A DNA stretch of 64,000 bases from Amorphophallus konjac (Eukaryota > Streptophyta > Magnoliopsida > Alismatales > Araceae), in NCBI GenBank assembly GCA_022559845.1, contig CM040125.1, positions 288,100,200-288,164,199 of the forward strand, in the 5' to 3' direction. This document shows, piece after piece, positions 21,065 through 31,969 of this stretch. The notes beneath the pieces are model-generated. The model was not told the DNA's origin and made no database searches. It was given only the letters and a program-made list of their open reading frames with translations. Within the stretch, counting starts at the first letter, position 1. The number at the start of each line of letters is the position of its first letter. The position numbers and the translations under genes were made by a program.

Positions 21065-23622
21065 TCTCCTGCCGGCCTCTGGAGTATGCAGTCATTGCCC
21101 GGACGCCGCGTGGTCGCCCGCCGTTCCAAGTCATTCGGGCCCACCTCGCTCAACGTTTCCAGTTCAAAGAGGATTTCTTCCTTAGCGCCATGGACAACCG
21201 CCACCTCCTCCTTCGGTTCCAGAATCAAGATGACTATCTGCTAGTTCTGCTGAAGGAATCTCTGCTGGTGATGGGCAGGCCTTTCCACTTCTTCAAATGG
21301 ACGATCAGATTCTCCACTGAGGAGGACTCGCCTGTGGTGCCAGTTTGGGTTGAGATGCCCACTCTCCCGGTTAACTTTTACAATGAGCCAATGCTATTCT
21401 CCATTGCAGGGAATATTGGGACTCCCCTTAAGGTCGACAAAAACTCGCTGGAGATGTCTCACTCGTCCGCTGCTCGGGTTTGCGTTCAGATGGATGTGTC
21501 CACGACGCCGCCCTCCAGAATTTGGATTAAGGCTGGGAGCTGGCATTTCTGGCAGCCGCTCGTTTATCCTGGCCTCCCCCGTTTCTGCTCTGGTTGTAAA
21601 CGGTTGGGCCATCTCCTTCCTCAGTGCAAAAGGCCACCTGCAGTTGGGCCGTCCTTGGCCCCCAAGGAGCTTTCGCGTGCGTCAGCCCCTGCTCTTCAGC
21701 CGCCTCTCCATGCAGGTCCACAGTTTCCTCATGCGACCTTGCCCCCCCTTCTAGCACCGCCAGCTGCTGAGGTTGGTTCCACAGCTGCCTGCCCGCCTAC
21801 CCCGGCATTGGTCCGCATGGTGGATCCTGCTACTTTGGTCCTTGAGCACCGGAGGGTTGCTGCGGGTCTGGGAGTGGAACCGAGCCCTCTCGGTTTACAG
21901 GGCGTTCTCGCTCCATTGCCTTTGGCTGTCTCGCTTGATGGCTCCCCCTTGGTTGCTGTCTCCCGAGCTGCCTCTCCCTCGCCTGTGCCCACCTCTCAGC
22001 CGCTGGTAGACGTAGCTCTGGTTGATTTCGCTTTGGTCTCGTCTGGGGCCCCTCAGTCCAGCTGGGTGGACTGCTCACTCCACCCTTCTGCTTCGGCTGG
22101 TGGCTCCCAGCAGCCTGCCCCTACTTTGTTCGCCGTGGAGCCCCCTGCCTCGACTTCTAAGCCGCCTCCTGACGGCCTTCCTGCTCCGGCCATTGGCTCC
22201 CAGCTGCCTGCGCCTCTTTTGCTCGCCGTGGAGCCCCCTGCCTCGACTTCAAATCCGCTCCCAGACGCCCCTCCAGCTCCTCGGCTCCGACCTGGCACCG
22301 CCTTGGGCATGGGCCCTGCTCCCACTATTGCCTCGACCATGGATGGGCAGAGCACCAGGGCTGTTGGTCCTGCGGTGCTGCTACCCATACATGGTGGTTC
22401 TGTCAGCATGGAGGCTGACTCCCTTCCTCTTGGAGTCATCCCCTCCACTGCTGTCCCTGCACTCTCTGTTGGCCTCTGCCCTCCGGCTGAGGTTCGTCAT
22501 GAAGCGGGGGTCATCGTGGCCTCCCCCCCGGCAGTCCTCCGCTCGGTGCCTGATCCTGCGGCTATCCACTCACCTGCCCGTGGAGATGAGGGGCCTCCCG
22601 CCCCTACCGTGGAGCACCCTTTTTCTCTGCGCCCCACTATTCAAGTGCTCTCTGTGCCAGGATTGGAGCCCATTTCTTACTTTCCAGACCTGCCTGCAGC
22701 ACATGCTAGTTTTGTTGGCCTCGCTCCTCCTCCGGCCCCAGGTGATCGTGGTGTTCGCCCTCCGCCTCCTTCGACAGTGGCCATCGCGTCCTTCCCCCCG
22801 GCAGCTCACCCTTCCGGGAAGGGCGATCCCCCTCGGTGTTCAGATGTGCCCGCAGGTGTCCCTCCTGCGGCCCGAGTGTCCTCCTCTTTGGCCCTCGGCC
22901 TCGCGGCGCCGGATGCTCCCCCCCTTGGCGGCCTTTCCCAGCCTCGTGCTGGGCTTAATGCCGGTGCGGTAGCTTGGTCCCCTGGGGTGCAGCCCTCCTC
23001 CCAGGCGGCTACCGTTGAAGGGTCCTTGGCTTCCCCCTCTTCTCCGACGGCCGCCCCTCGTCTCTCCTTCGCCCAAGCTTTGAAGAAGAAAATCAACCGG
23101 GCCCCGCCCGGGCCGATCGTCGACTCCGCCCCACCTCCTGCTCCGGTGCTTCCCGTGGGTGTAGTGCCCCCCTCGGTTCTTGGCATGCCTCTCCGGTTCC
23201 CTCTACTCGTCCAGCCTCTCCACGTCCCTGGGGTTGAGCCTATTTCGGGGCATCATGACCTTACGGCGGCCCATACGGCTTTCGTGGGCACCTCTGGCTT
23301 GGACCGCTCTCGGCCGCCCTCGAGGATGGAAGGCGGAGCTCCTCGGCGCTCCTTCCGGCGTTCCAACTCCACTTCCTCCACGCGTGACCGACAGTGCATG
23401 TTTGAGGACGCTGCCCTCCCTCCCCATCGTTCCCTTCGGCTCCAGTCTTCTTCGATGGCGCCTCCGCCGTCGGCTGTCTCTTCTCACACGGATGTGCTTG
23501 ATACCGACGGTTCGGATGTTGATCCCCATGATTGGCCTTTCTCTCCAGTTCGTCAGCACGGTGTCCGTTCTGTCTTCTCGTCCGACTCTGAAGGGGTCTT
23601 CGACGAAGATTCCTATTTGTAG
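20740..23622 (+). CDS. LINE ORF1 protein: DUF4283 domain plus zinc knuckle, 960 codons
   Basis: The first ~90 residues are probably out-of-frame readthrough; the recognisable protein starts near residue 93 (FTDAGEPATIFSQEE). Residues ~95-270 form a DUF4283 domain (ISCRPLEYAVIARTPRGRPPF, LLLRFQNQDDYLLVL, MGRPFHFFKWT, VPVWVEMPTLPVNF). A CCHC knuckle follows at C283, C286, H291, C296 (CSGCKRLGHLLPQC). This is the usual RNA-binding ORF1 architecture of plant L1 elements. The remaining ~660 residues are Pro/Ser/Ala-rich and disordered-looking. They include a tandem repeat (22110-22275) and a twice-used motif EPIS...AAH..FVG at ~22665-22715 and ~23235-23290. The protein ends acidic, SDSEGVFDEDSYL. 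ORF1 protein would coat LINE RNA. The frame is open over 2.88 kb. Stop-poor GC-rich sequence can stay open by chance, but the domain is real. Confidence 0.82.
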   Translation: MGPLGVDATSRRPLALGSSNGYPTDGRRWPASCALCSCRGEGLSCCSRFSPRAASVYPLAIWVLLGQPVLRTGRSSVFLPPSLPLPIHAPAFTDAGEPATIFSQEEILISCRPLEYAVIARTPRGRPPFQVIRAHLAQRFQFKEDFFLSAMDNRHLLLRFQNQDDYLLVLLKESLLVMGRPFHFFKWTIRFSTEEDSPVVPVWVEMPTLPVNFYNEPMLFSIAGNIGTPLKVDKNSLEMSHSSAARVCVQMDVSTTPPSRIWIKAGSWHFWQPLVYPGLPRFCSGCKRLGHLLPQCKRPPAVGPSLAPKELSRASAPALQPPLHAGPQFPHATLPPLLAPPAAEVGSTAACPPTPALVRMVDPATLVLEHRRVAAGLGVEPSPLGLQGVLAPLPLAVSLDGSPLVAVSRAASPSPVPTSQPLVDVALVDFALVSSGAPQSSWVDCSLHPSASAGGSQQPAPTLFAVEPPASTSKPPPDGLPAPAIGSQLPAPLLLAVEPPASTSNPLPDAPPAPRLRPGTALGMGPAPTIASTMDGQSTRAVGPAVLLPIHGGSVSMEADSLPLGVIPSTAVPALSVGLCPPAEVRHEAGVIVASPPAVLRSVPDPAAIHSPARGDEGPPAPTVEHPFSLRPTIQVLSVPGLEPISYFPDLPAAHASFVGLAPPPAPGDRGVRPPPPSTVAIASFPPAAHPSGKGDPPRCSDVPAGVPPAARVSSSLALGLAAPDAPPLGGLSQPRAGLNAGAVAWSPGVQPSSQAATVEGSLASPSSPTAAPRLSFAQALKKKINRAPPGPIVDSAPPPAPVLPVGVVPPSVLGMPLRFPLLVQPLHVPGVEPISGHHDLTAAHTAFVGTSGLDRSRPPSRMEGGAPRRSFRRSNSTSSTRDRQCMFEDAALPPHRSLRLQSSSMAPPPSAVSSHTDVLDTDGSDVDPHDWPFSPVRQHGVRSVFSSDSEGVFDEDSYL
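22108..22275 (+). repeat. Tandem duplication within LINE ORF1
   Basis: Two adjacent copies of a ~90-bp unit encode AVEPPASTS followed by a Pro-rich segment. The copies are nearly identical over the first 40 bases, which indicates a recent in-frame duplication. Confidence 0.75.
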
Positions 23623-23896
23623 GGGCTTTGTTTCTTACGTGGGTTCTTGGGTTTTTGTTTTGCCCCTCGCCTGGGTTTCCTTGGCCTTGCTTTCTTGGGC
23701 CTTTGGCCTTGTACGCCTCTTGCCCCTCTTTGGGCGCTTCCCCCCCCTCTCCTGTACCCCTTTCTTTTACTGCTTTCATATATGAAAATCGCTTGCCTGG
23801 TGGCCGGGATAGTGTTTTCATCTTCTTCCGCAATGAAGAGATGAACCCCCTCTCCCGTCTCCCCCCTTGCAAGTATAACCTTTAGTTAAAAAAAAA

Positions 23897-24815
23897 AATA
23901 CTGGAGTGAAAACTATTATTATAAGCAAATTCAACAAGTGACAAATGCTGACACCACGAACCTTGCCAATCAAGGCAACACAATCTCAGCATGTCTTTCA
24001 GAGTCTGAATAGTCCTCTCTGACTGTCCATCTGACTGTGGGTGATACGTTGAACTGAAAGCTAACTCAGTGCCCAAAGCCTTCTGGAAACTGCACCAGAA
24101 GCCGGAGGTAAAACGTGGGTTACGATCTGACACAAGTGAAACAGGAACTCCATGCAGTGGCACGATCTTCTGCACATATAGCTCGGCCAACCTCTGCACA
24201 TTCTAGGCAACCTTAATTGGCAATAATCTGGCAGTTTTAGTCAATCTGTCGACAAGCAACCAGATACCATCAAAACCTTGAGAAGTTCGAGACAAACCCA
24301 CCACAAAATCTGTAGTAACATGGTCCCATTTCCACATCGAAATCTCTAATGGCTGAAGCAAACCACCGGGCTTTTGATGTTCGGCTTTAACCTGCTGACA
24401 AGTCAAGCACTTAGAAACAAATATAGCCACGTCTTTCTTCATACCTGGCCACCAGAACTGCTTCTTCAAATTCTGATACATCTTGGTGACATCTGGATGA
24501 ATAGCAAAACGGGAACCATGGGCTTCATTCAGAATCTCATTCCTCAAATCATCATCAGGAGGAACATATAATCTGCCCTGGAGACTGACAACTAGCTCAT
24601 CATCAAATTCCACATCATCTCTTGATACAACACGGGCCAAATCAGAATCAGCTTGCTGGGCCTCTTGAATCTGCTGATATAGAGCTGAACCCAAAATCAA
24701 ACTAGCACAAACTGCCATCTTCGGATCAGCAGGAAACTCTGCACTGAATGCCTCGCTCGGAAGCCAGTTCCACAATTTCCATTCATGAAGCAACAAATGA
24801 CTGACCTGCACTTTC
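23897..24815 (-). pseudogene. Element B integrase, zinc-binding domain and catalytic core
   Basis: Minus strand. HHCC domain near 24380-24510 ([30 protein letters not shown]). Catalytic core: [15 protein letters not shown] (first Asp), SLVSDRNPRFTSGFW (second Asp) and HPQSDGQSERTIQ (Glu). The DDE triad is therefore intact, unlike in element A. A stop at 24203-24205 splits the core after LLPIKVA. The frame runs into the LINE at YNNSFHSSI and resumes at 19610. The protein would join element cDNA to host DNA. Confidence 0.92.
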
Positions 24816-26199
24816 CTGCTCAGAGCATCAGCCACAACATTCATTTTGCCCGGCTGATAGGAGAGTGTAAAGTCAAAATCTTTCATGAATTCCATCCATC
24901 GCCTCTGCCTGAGATTCAGATCTTTCTGGGAGAATATATACTGTAAACTCTGATGATCAGTAAGAATCTGAAATTTCTCGCCATACAGATAATGTCTCCA
25001 GATCTTTAAGGTAAAAATAACTGCATCTAGCTCCAGATCATGCGTGGGATAATTTTCTTCATGTCGTTTCAATTGCCGAGATGCATATGCGATAACTTTA
25101 CCATGTTGCATCAGCACTGCACCCAGACCTACTCGAGAAGCATCAGTACAAACCAGAAAACCACCCGAGTCGGAAGGCAAAGTCAACACATGAGAGGAAG
25201 TCAATAGCCTTTTCAATTCAACAAAGCTAGCCTCACACTGATCCGACCAGACAAAAGGTACATCTTTACGAGTCAGTCTAGTCATCGGGGCTGCAATCTT
25301 CGCAAAATCTTGGATGAATCTGCGGTAGTACCCAGCCAAACCTAGGAAGCTCCGTATTTCTGTCACAGTTCTGGGCCTCTGCCAACTCAAAACGGCATCA
25401 ATCTTTGCAGGGTCCACTGCCACTCCGTCACCAAAAATCACGTGACCAAGAAAATGAATCTCCCGAAGCCAGAATTCACATTTACTGAACTTCACATAAA
25501 GCTCGTGATCTCTTAGAGTCTGCAGAACGATCCTCAAATGCTGCACATGATCTTCATCAGAGGCAGAATAGATCAAAATATCATCAACAAAGATCACCAC
25601 AAACTGATCAAGAAATGCATGAAAAATACGCTGCATTAGGTCCATAAAAGCTGCTGGGGCATTAGTCAAACCAAACGGCATCACCAGAAATTCAAAGTGA
25701 CCATATCGAGTGCTAAAAGCTATCTTCTCCACATCAGATTCCCGGATTCGCAACTGGAAGTAGCCTGACTGGAGATCAATCCGTGAAAAGACAGTAGCAG
25801 ACTGCAACTAGTCAAACAAATCATCAATCCTGGGAAGCGGATACTTATTCTTGATAGTCACCTGATTCAATTGCCTGTAGTCAATACAAAGCCTCAGGCT
25901 TCCATCTCTCTTTTTCACAAATAGCACCGGGGCACTCCACAGAGAAGAACTGGGGTGAATATAACCTTTTTCCAGTAATTCAAGTAGCTGTGCTCGCAGT
26001 ACTTTCAATTCAGCTGGAGCCATTCGGTATGGTGCCTTTGCTAACGGGCCTGTACCTGGAATCAGTTCAATCACCATCTCTATCTCTCGCTCTGGAGGCA
26101 AGCCTGGCAACTCGTCAGGAAACACATCAGGGAACTCACAAACAACACGAATATCACTGACTTCCTGTCGTGGTTTTTCAACAGCAACCACAGAAGCAA
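24816..26199 (-). pseudogene. Element B reverse transcriptase and RNase H
   Basis: Minus strand, continuous frame with one stop (25808-25810) just after [13 protein letters not shown]. Landmarks: [62 protein letters not shown], and the catalytic [11 protein letters not shown] box near 25575. RNase H follows with [13 protein letters not shown], a [11 protein letters not shown] segment and [11 protein letters not shown], ending at VADALSRK near 24815. All catalytic residues I can see are present. The premature stop lies early in the fingers, so no functional enzyme can be made from this copy without readthrough. Confidence 0.93.
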
Positions 26200-26690
26200 G
26201 AAACCCCTGGCAACCTGCACTAAGCAACCTATAGGCTCGAATAGCAGAAATAATCATACGAGAAGATCGGGATCGAATACCTTGGAAATAAAAAGTTGAT
26301 TTCCCCTGTGGCTGAAAATAGACTTTCTTCGATCTGCAGTCAACCACAGCTCCATAATGATCTAACCAATCCATTCCCAGAATGACATCATAATCTGCCA
26401 ACTGCAATGCATATAATCTCGCCGGCAACTGGTGATTATTGATCAAAACAGGAGACTCTTCCAAACACAGAGGTGTAATCATGAAATCTCCCGAAGGCAT
26501 CTCAACATACATCTCACAAGTTATCTCTGAAGTCGGTTCCTCAATACATGCCATAAAATTCTTAGAAATAAAAGAGTGAGAAGCACTAGAATCAAATAAG
26601 ACACGAGCTGAAAGACCATGAAGCATAATCGTACCTTCCACCAAATGGGACGCAACAGCTTCAGCTCTAGTCACATGAGAAACCTTGCAT
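26200..26690 (-). pseudogene. Element B aspartic protease region
   Basis: Minus strand, in frame between gag and reverse transcriptase. The active-site loop reads [13 protein letters not shown], so the invariant Gly of D-(S/T)-G is Ser here, probably inactivating. The second half is conserved, with [22 protein letters not shown] near 26330-26400. The segment would process the polyprotein. No stop occurs within this region. Confidence 0.88.
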
Positions 26691-27832
26691 GTCTGCTTCT
26701 TAGATCCAGTTGAGGATTGCTGGGAAGACGCCGACGCTTGAGAAAAGAACTGTTGAGCTTGCGGTGCAGGAGGAGGTCTGAATTGCGATTGCTGAGGTTG
26801 AGAAAACTGAGGAACTTGCAATTGTTTCGGCCTCAACGGGCAATCCCGAACCACATGACCCGACTGGTCACATCGAAAGCAAACAACAGGAAGAGAACAC
26901 GGCTGGCCCTTGTGATGACCACCGCATCTCCGACACGTCCATGGTTGACTGACAGCTGAACTCTGACGGGTCTGAGTAGAAGGTGCTGTCGGCTGCTGAA
27001 CTACATCTGTACCGGACGACTGCTGGAAAAACTTCTTCTTCTTCTTGAACCTCTTAAACTTGGTCTTGGAAGGAGAGGAAGCATTGCTAACCTCTGACTG
27101 GACTGAGGGAACACCTGGCATTGGTGGTCGGTATGCCTGCTGAGACTGTACTGCGGGCTGAACTAACCCTGCCTGAGGATATCCACCCAGTCTCGTCATC
27201 TCCAGCTCAAGTGCCACAGCTGTCTGGCACGCACTATCAAGGTCTGCAACACGACTTGCAATCAGGGGCATCTTTAATTCTGGCCTCAAACCTCGCAAGA
27301 ATTGCTGTGTCTTTAAAGCTTCACTAGCCAGCACATGGGGCGCATACTGACCCAATTCCATAAACTTATTCCGATACTGAAGCACCGTCATATTGCCTTG
27401 AGTCAGCTCCATAAATTGATACATCTTTGCCATTTGTAAATAGGCAGGAGTGTAGGCACGCTCGAAAGCAGCTGCGAACTCTGCCCATGTGATCTGCCGA
27501 AGAGGTCTTGAATGAAAAGCAATCTGCCACTCGGCTTTCCACCACGTAATGGCCGTACCCTGGAGTTGAAAGGCGGCAAGCATAACCTTCTCATCTTCAG
27601 CACATTCCATCGAAACAAATACACGCTCGATAGCATCCAACCACTACCTCGCTACTTCTGGATCAGCTTGACCATCGAAAGGAGGCGGATTGAACATTAG
27701 GAATTCCTTCAAAGCCTTGCCTCGACTGCCAGGCACTTCAACAAGAGGAGCAATAACAGGCGCTGGAGGAGGAACAATTGGAACAACAGGAACAACAGGA
27801 ACTTGAGGAGGTCTTCCTCGACGAGGCGACAT
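26691..27832 (-). pseudogene. Element B gag (capsid and nucleocapsid)
   Basis: The start Met at 27830-27832 (MSPRRGRPP) is preferred because the upstream in-frame Met adds residues not seen in related Gags and MSPRRGR is a common beginning. A Pro/Val-rich leader and FNPPPFDGQADPEVAR come first, then a stop at 27644-27646. The Gag core follows: [58 protein letters not shown] long Gln/Ser/Pro linker leads to two zinc-knuckle-like units: [13 protein letters not shown] and a good [18 protein letters not shown], near 26850. It would build the particle and package RNA. Confidence 0.92.
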
Positions 27833-27970
27833 AATTACTCTGCCGAGATCATAAAACAACAACAAAATCCATCAATCATACAGAAAACACCCTAAGCCAG
27901 CAATAGACGACACAGGACTAGCTCTGGACAAACACAAATTTCAATTCCTTATACAATTCCTCAAACATCA

Positions 27971-27982
27971 GCTCTGATACCA
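27971..27982 (-). promoter_or_regulatory. Primer-binding site, element B
   Basis: Minus strand TGGTATCAGAGC two bases from the 5' LTR end, complementary to initiator methionine tRNA. The 27833-27970 leader holds nothing else that I recognise. Confidence 0.92.
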
Positions 27983-27984
27983 AC

Positions 27985-30353
27985 TGTAACGACCCAGAGT
28001 TCAGGATATCGATATACCGATAACATCGATACACCGATACCAAGAACTGGAGAAGCCACCCAAGAGGCTGATGAGGCCCCCGAAGGGTTAGTAGGGTTTT
28101 GTCGAGGGAATGTATAATGAACTGGAATTTGGAACGTGTAGATTACAATTACGTAATAAAATTAACACAAGTGCGGAAGTAATTCAAAATAACCAGAGTG
28201 ATATATATATACTAGTCCAGATAAACAAGAGTACTAGTCCACAAGGGTACAACTACGCGGGGCATACCTCGGCAAAAGTACAACAAAAGCCTCAAAAGGC
28301 GGCTCGACTAAAGCTGGCAACTAGACGCGGTCTCCTAAACAGCTTACAAAGCACCGGGAGACGACGGGCGCGGCTCACCTGAAAAGAGAAGGGTGAGTTA
28401 CAGTCAGAATCAGTAGGGGTCACGCGGATCCCTACCTCACACTAAACAAGCATTCATGCATAAATAAAGAAAATTAGAGCATGCATTTAATTAAAGTGAT
28501 AGGCAATGGCATGAATAAACTACTCAAGCAAAGCTGTAAACTCTAACTACGCAGGTAGAATAGCTAACACATGCCAAAGCTAAATAAATGCAAGCGACTA
28601 AAACTAAATCTACCAAAATAGAACAAGCCTTAACTAATCCAAACAATAAGGAAGGACAACCACTGGAGCAGAAACCAGAAGCGTCCACTGACGACTTACA
28701 CTGCGTCTCAAGCACTCGCAGTCGGTAAACGACAAGCTGAGCGCGTAAACAGTACCAAACCAAGTGACCAGTTGGAGTGGCACCCGTCGGTGTCAGTCCA
28801 CAGTCTCCGACCACGTGTGCACACACTGACTCTAGCCTGAGCCAGGCCCTCTAGCTAGTTTTCTCTCTTGGTAGGACGCTACCATTGGCTGGGAGCCCAC
28901 GGAACTAGCTTACAAACCGTGTATGGGAAACACCCCTCCGCTATCCTCAAGCGGGTCGGCACTCAACAGACCTTAGGGCAACAGCAGTGGTTCCATTGAA
29001 TGGAAAGAAAAGTTATTCTATTGGGATGTAGAAATACGCCATCAAATACTACGGTAATGTAAACATGGCATATATATAGAATGGAACACATAACGAGAAG
29101 GCTGGCAACTATTTCAAACCAACAGGCAAGCGGCGGTCGGGTGCCCACGCGCTACATGAAAGCGACGGTCGGGGACTGGCGCGTTACACCAAGAACGACG
29201 CATTAGTCTCCATCCGTTACTTCCGCCTGAGTTCCAGCTCAAAAGACCCAAAAGGGAATGTGACGTAGGGGCCCTGCGCGTTACATCAATGCAACGCGTT
29301 GGGTCACCGCCGTTACATCCACCCGAGGCCAAAACCCAATATACAGCGTTCGAAATAAGTCGCAGGCGAAGCGACGCGCTCGCAGGCGCGTCGGACGGAA
29401 GCGACGGCCGGTCGACTGGCCGTCGGGCTAACCGCCTGACCTAGTCAATGCAAAAAGCAAGACGAGTAACGGATGGGGATCCCACCGTTACTCTCCAAAT
29501 AACGCACCCCCATCGGGTCGTTGTTTGGAAACGACGCGTCCTCTGAGGACCGTCAGGCATGTGACGGTTCCTGGCAGGACCGTCACACCACCTGGGACAC
29601 GGGCGGGTTCGGTTTGAAAATCGGAGCCCTCCCGGACGATAAAAATCGTCGGGTATCGACGTAGAAACATGTAACCTGTCAAACCATACATCGTATACAA
29701 CAATTTAACACCTAAAAACATCACATGCAATGCCTAAAAGCATTAAACTCAAGAATTTAGCTAAAACCCCACAAATAGGAAAAATGGACATTATGCGTGC
29801 TACGGGGCTCTAATCGAAAGAACGAGCTATAGGAAATGATCCTAGCAAGATCAGGATTCCATCCCCCTACCTTTTGCGAGCCGAAACCGACGAAATGGCC
29901 GCATGCAAGGAGGAAGAGCCACGAGGCCTTCACGCTCCACCTCGCTCCCACGATCACCGAATCATGCCAAAATGGGTACCCACGCGTTCCTCTCAACGCG
30001 AGGAATCCAACGGCGCCAGCCATGCCTCAAACCGACGTCGACTCGCCTGAATCCCAAGAGAAATGGGGGAGAGGCGATCGGCTAGAGAGAGAGAGCGTGA
30101 GGGAGAGTGAGATCGACGAGGGAGAGAGAGGGGGTGAAGGATTAAAAGAAATAAAAATAAAATTAAAAAATATATATATTATAATTATTATATATATATT
30201 AAAATCTTATTAATTTCTAATAACCCTCAAAGCTCCAAATAAATCCGTAAAAATACCAGATAAATTCCTAAAAATCTAAAAAAATAGCCGAAAATTCCAG
30301 AACAAATACAAGAACAAAATCCGTTAAGGATCCATTAAGGCACGGGCCTTACA
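27985..30353 (-). repeat. Element B 5' LTR
   Basis: 2369 bp, partner of 16520-18890, with mostly transition differences. Same GACGGTC inverted motifs (29155-29595), AT tract (30165-30200) and GA run (30085-30130). Confidence 0.95.
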
Positions 30354-30358
30354 CTAGG

Positions 30359-30566
30359 TGTCATCTACTTCTGGTAAAACAAAAGGTCCTTTAGTCACAA
30401 CATGCCACAACAAATGATCCTAGGCTCGTAGAAAAACTTCCATTCGGTTCTTCCAATACGGATAATTTGTACCATCAAAGAATGGCAGTTTATTGATGGC
30501 CTGGCCCTCAGCTATATAGCTGCGATGGACATTCCCATCAGATCTCCCTGGATCATTGGACCACAT
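30359..30566 (-). pseudogene. Element C gag, N-terminus
   Basis: The minus-strand start is at 30564-30566, just downstream of the PBS. It encodes a short leader, then LPFFDGTNYPYWKNRMEVFLRA and a stop, then DHLLWHVVTKGPFVLPE. The (F)FDG-N-Y-YWK motif is the N-terminal signature of copia-type Gag and matches element G at 54167 (PPFFDGNNYAYWKNRM). The frame stops at the CTAGG duplication of element B and continues at 16519. Confidence 0.85.
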
Positions 30567-30578
30567 TTCTAGGGAACC

Positions 30579-30591
30579 GGCTCTGAAACCA
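30579..30591 (-). promoter_or_regulatory. Primer-binding site, element C
   Basis: Minus strand TGGTTTCAGAGCC, three bases inside the LTR end (CCCAACA). One base differs from the usual TGGTATCAGAGCC, presumably decay. Confidence 0.8.
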
Positions 30592-30593
30592 AC

Positions 30594-31148
30594 TGTTGGG
30601 TGGTGTGAGAGGATCTAGAGGGGGGATGAATAGACCCGACATCTAATTTTTTGAAGCAAAAGAAAACCCACAAGAAACAATAAGCCAATGTAATCAAGAT
30701 TCTCGCGCGGTTCTATTCTAGTGCAGAAAGTCACAAGAAACACAATGCTGCGAAGAAACCCAATCATGACAAAATCACCTGTGAAGGACCCAGAAGAGAT
30801 GGAGTGGACTCAAACCACAACACTAGAGATTTTTAAGGTGGTTTGGCTGCTACCTAGCATGCCTATGTCAACCCCTCACCAACCCGGTGGGGCTTCCTAC
30901 TGACACATAGCTAGACTACTGATCCACAACTTCGAGGGAACCAATCCCTTACAACAGCTGCGCATCACAACTTGCTACCGCTGAGCATACAGCTTGTTAC
31001 TGCTGATTCATAGCTTCATGACGGGGACGACGCCTCACACACAAAAGGAGAGTTAAAAAGAGAAACTCAAAATGAAAACACAAATGCATGGAGGAACAAT
31101 ACACTATTGCAGGATGAAAGAACTCAGCGTGAACATCAATGAGAAACA
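30594..31148 (-). repeat. Element C 5' LTR, partial
   Basis: 555 bp of LTR from its 3' boundary (TGTTGGGTGG on the plus strand) up to the start of element G. It lacks the TTTTGATGAT segment found ~25 bases inside the 5' end of the D, E, F and G LTRs, so it is truncated by G. On the minus strand it has AAGCTGT...CAGC hairpins and the shared CCCCACC-loop-GGTGAGG stem followed by GGTTGACATAGG and AAACCACCTTAAAA near 30834-30900. Confidence 0.75.
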
Positions 31149-31267
31149 TGTTGCGTCTCCTCTGGATTTGATGTCTAGTTTTGATGATTTTGATGCCGGC
31201 AATAGTGAGATTGACTTTGATATTGGCAAAACCATTTGGATTTATAATGTGTGCTTATTGTCATTTC
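31149..31267 (+). repeat. Element G 5' LTR, first 119 bp
   Basis: Starts TGTTGCGTCTCC and has TTTTGATGAT shortly after, as in LTRs D, E and F. Ends at the ATTTC duplication (31263-31267) created by D. Confidence 0.75.
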
Positions 31268-31683
31268 TGTTGGGTTCTGTGCGCCCCCTCCTTGTCTTTG
31301 ACAATGGTTTTGATGATTCCAATATATTGTGTATTTTACATATGGTTTACAGTGAAAATGTTATGTGTTTGTTTTATAGAAAATGTCTTGAGCTCACATG
31401 TTGATATTCTGGCTTGCAGGGTTGAAATGCCCTCGATGCGGTTTCAGATTGCATTGGACTACCAAAGCAGTTTTCCTATTCCCCTGTGCATGGGTCAACC
31501 CTATGGGTCGACCCCTGTCTCCTTGAGCTTTGGTTCTTACTTTGTTATGAAGCATGGACCTTCATGTTTATATCTTTGATGTTGACTCTTATTGGTGCTT
31601 TCATGTGAAAAGTATGTCTCTCAGTGGATTGTCAAATGGCATAATAAAATTGCTTAAGATGGTTCTAAATCATGTGAGTGCAT
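31268..31683 (+). repeat. Element D 5' LTR, first part
   Basis: 416 bp, matches 48687-49100 closely. Includes GGGTC-AACCC/GGGTCGACCCC motifs at 31485-31515. Ends at the TGCAT duplication (31679-31683) made by E. Confidence 0.93.
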
Positions 31684-31969
31684 TGAAGTCCCGCGATCAA
31701 TGGCACCCAAGAGGGGGGTGAATTGGGTGTTTACCAATTTTAAGAAAACTTTGGCCTTTTATAAAATAAGTGATATAATGCTAATCAAGATGTTCAAAAC
31801 TGTTTGATCACAAATCGGATTTATCAACTTTTATATGATAAGATATAGATTAAACAAGATCTATGTAGATAAATCCGGAACAACAATTTACACTAACACT
31901 CATGTAGAATGGAGGTAGAGGAAATGGAACAAACCACATAATACAGACACAATGCACAGTAGTTTTTAA

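Larger units (their letters stand above)
19611..23896 (+). mobile_element. L1-type LINE with ORF1 only (no ORF2)
   Basis: The insert lies in integrase of element B. The 16-bp duplication (19595-19610 and 23897-23912, starting AATACTGG) and the A-run at the right end show target-primed reverse transcription. It is markedly GC-rich against AT-rich surroundings. The plus strand carries an N-terminal Pro/Ser-rich frame, then a DUF4283 plus CCHC protein, and only ~270 bp later the poly-A tail. The 1.2-kDa-codon endonuclease/reverse-transcriptase ORF2 expected between ORF1 and the tail is missing entirely. This is the arrangement of mammalian HAL1 elements. A private deletion after insertion is the main alternative. 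Confidence 0.88.
16520..30353 (-). mobile_element. Element B: Ty3-gypsy chromovirus, Del/Tekay-like, with nested LINE
   Basis: Two LTRs of ~2.37 kb (TGTAACGACCC...GGGCCTTACA) and an exact 5-bp duplication CTAGG (16515-16519 and 30354-30358). Minus strand, inserted in gag of element C. Order: 5' LTR (27985-30353), PBS, gag, protease, reverse transcriptase, RNase H, integrase with chromodomain-like tail, polypurine tract, 3' LTR (16520-18890). From 27832 to 23913 gag and pol are one frame with only three stops. LTR copies differ by a low percentage, less than those of A. Integrase is split by a 4.3-kb LINE. Confidence 0.94.

Noticed and set aside
19696..23872. Many long antisense and alternate frames across the LINE
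   Set aside because: GC-rich, stop-poor sequence keeps several frames open. Only the frame with DUF4283 and the CCHC knuckle has domain evidence.
27971..27982. tRNA-like string GCTCTGATACCA and its relatives near each LTR
   Set aside because: These are primer-binding sites of 12-13 bases; no full tRNA cloverleaf surrounds any of them.
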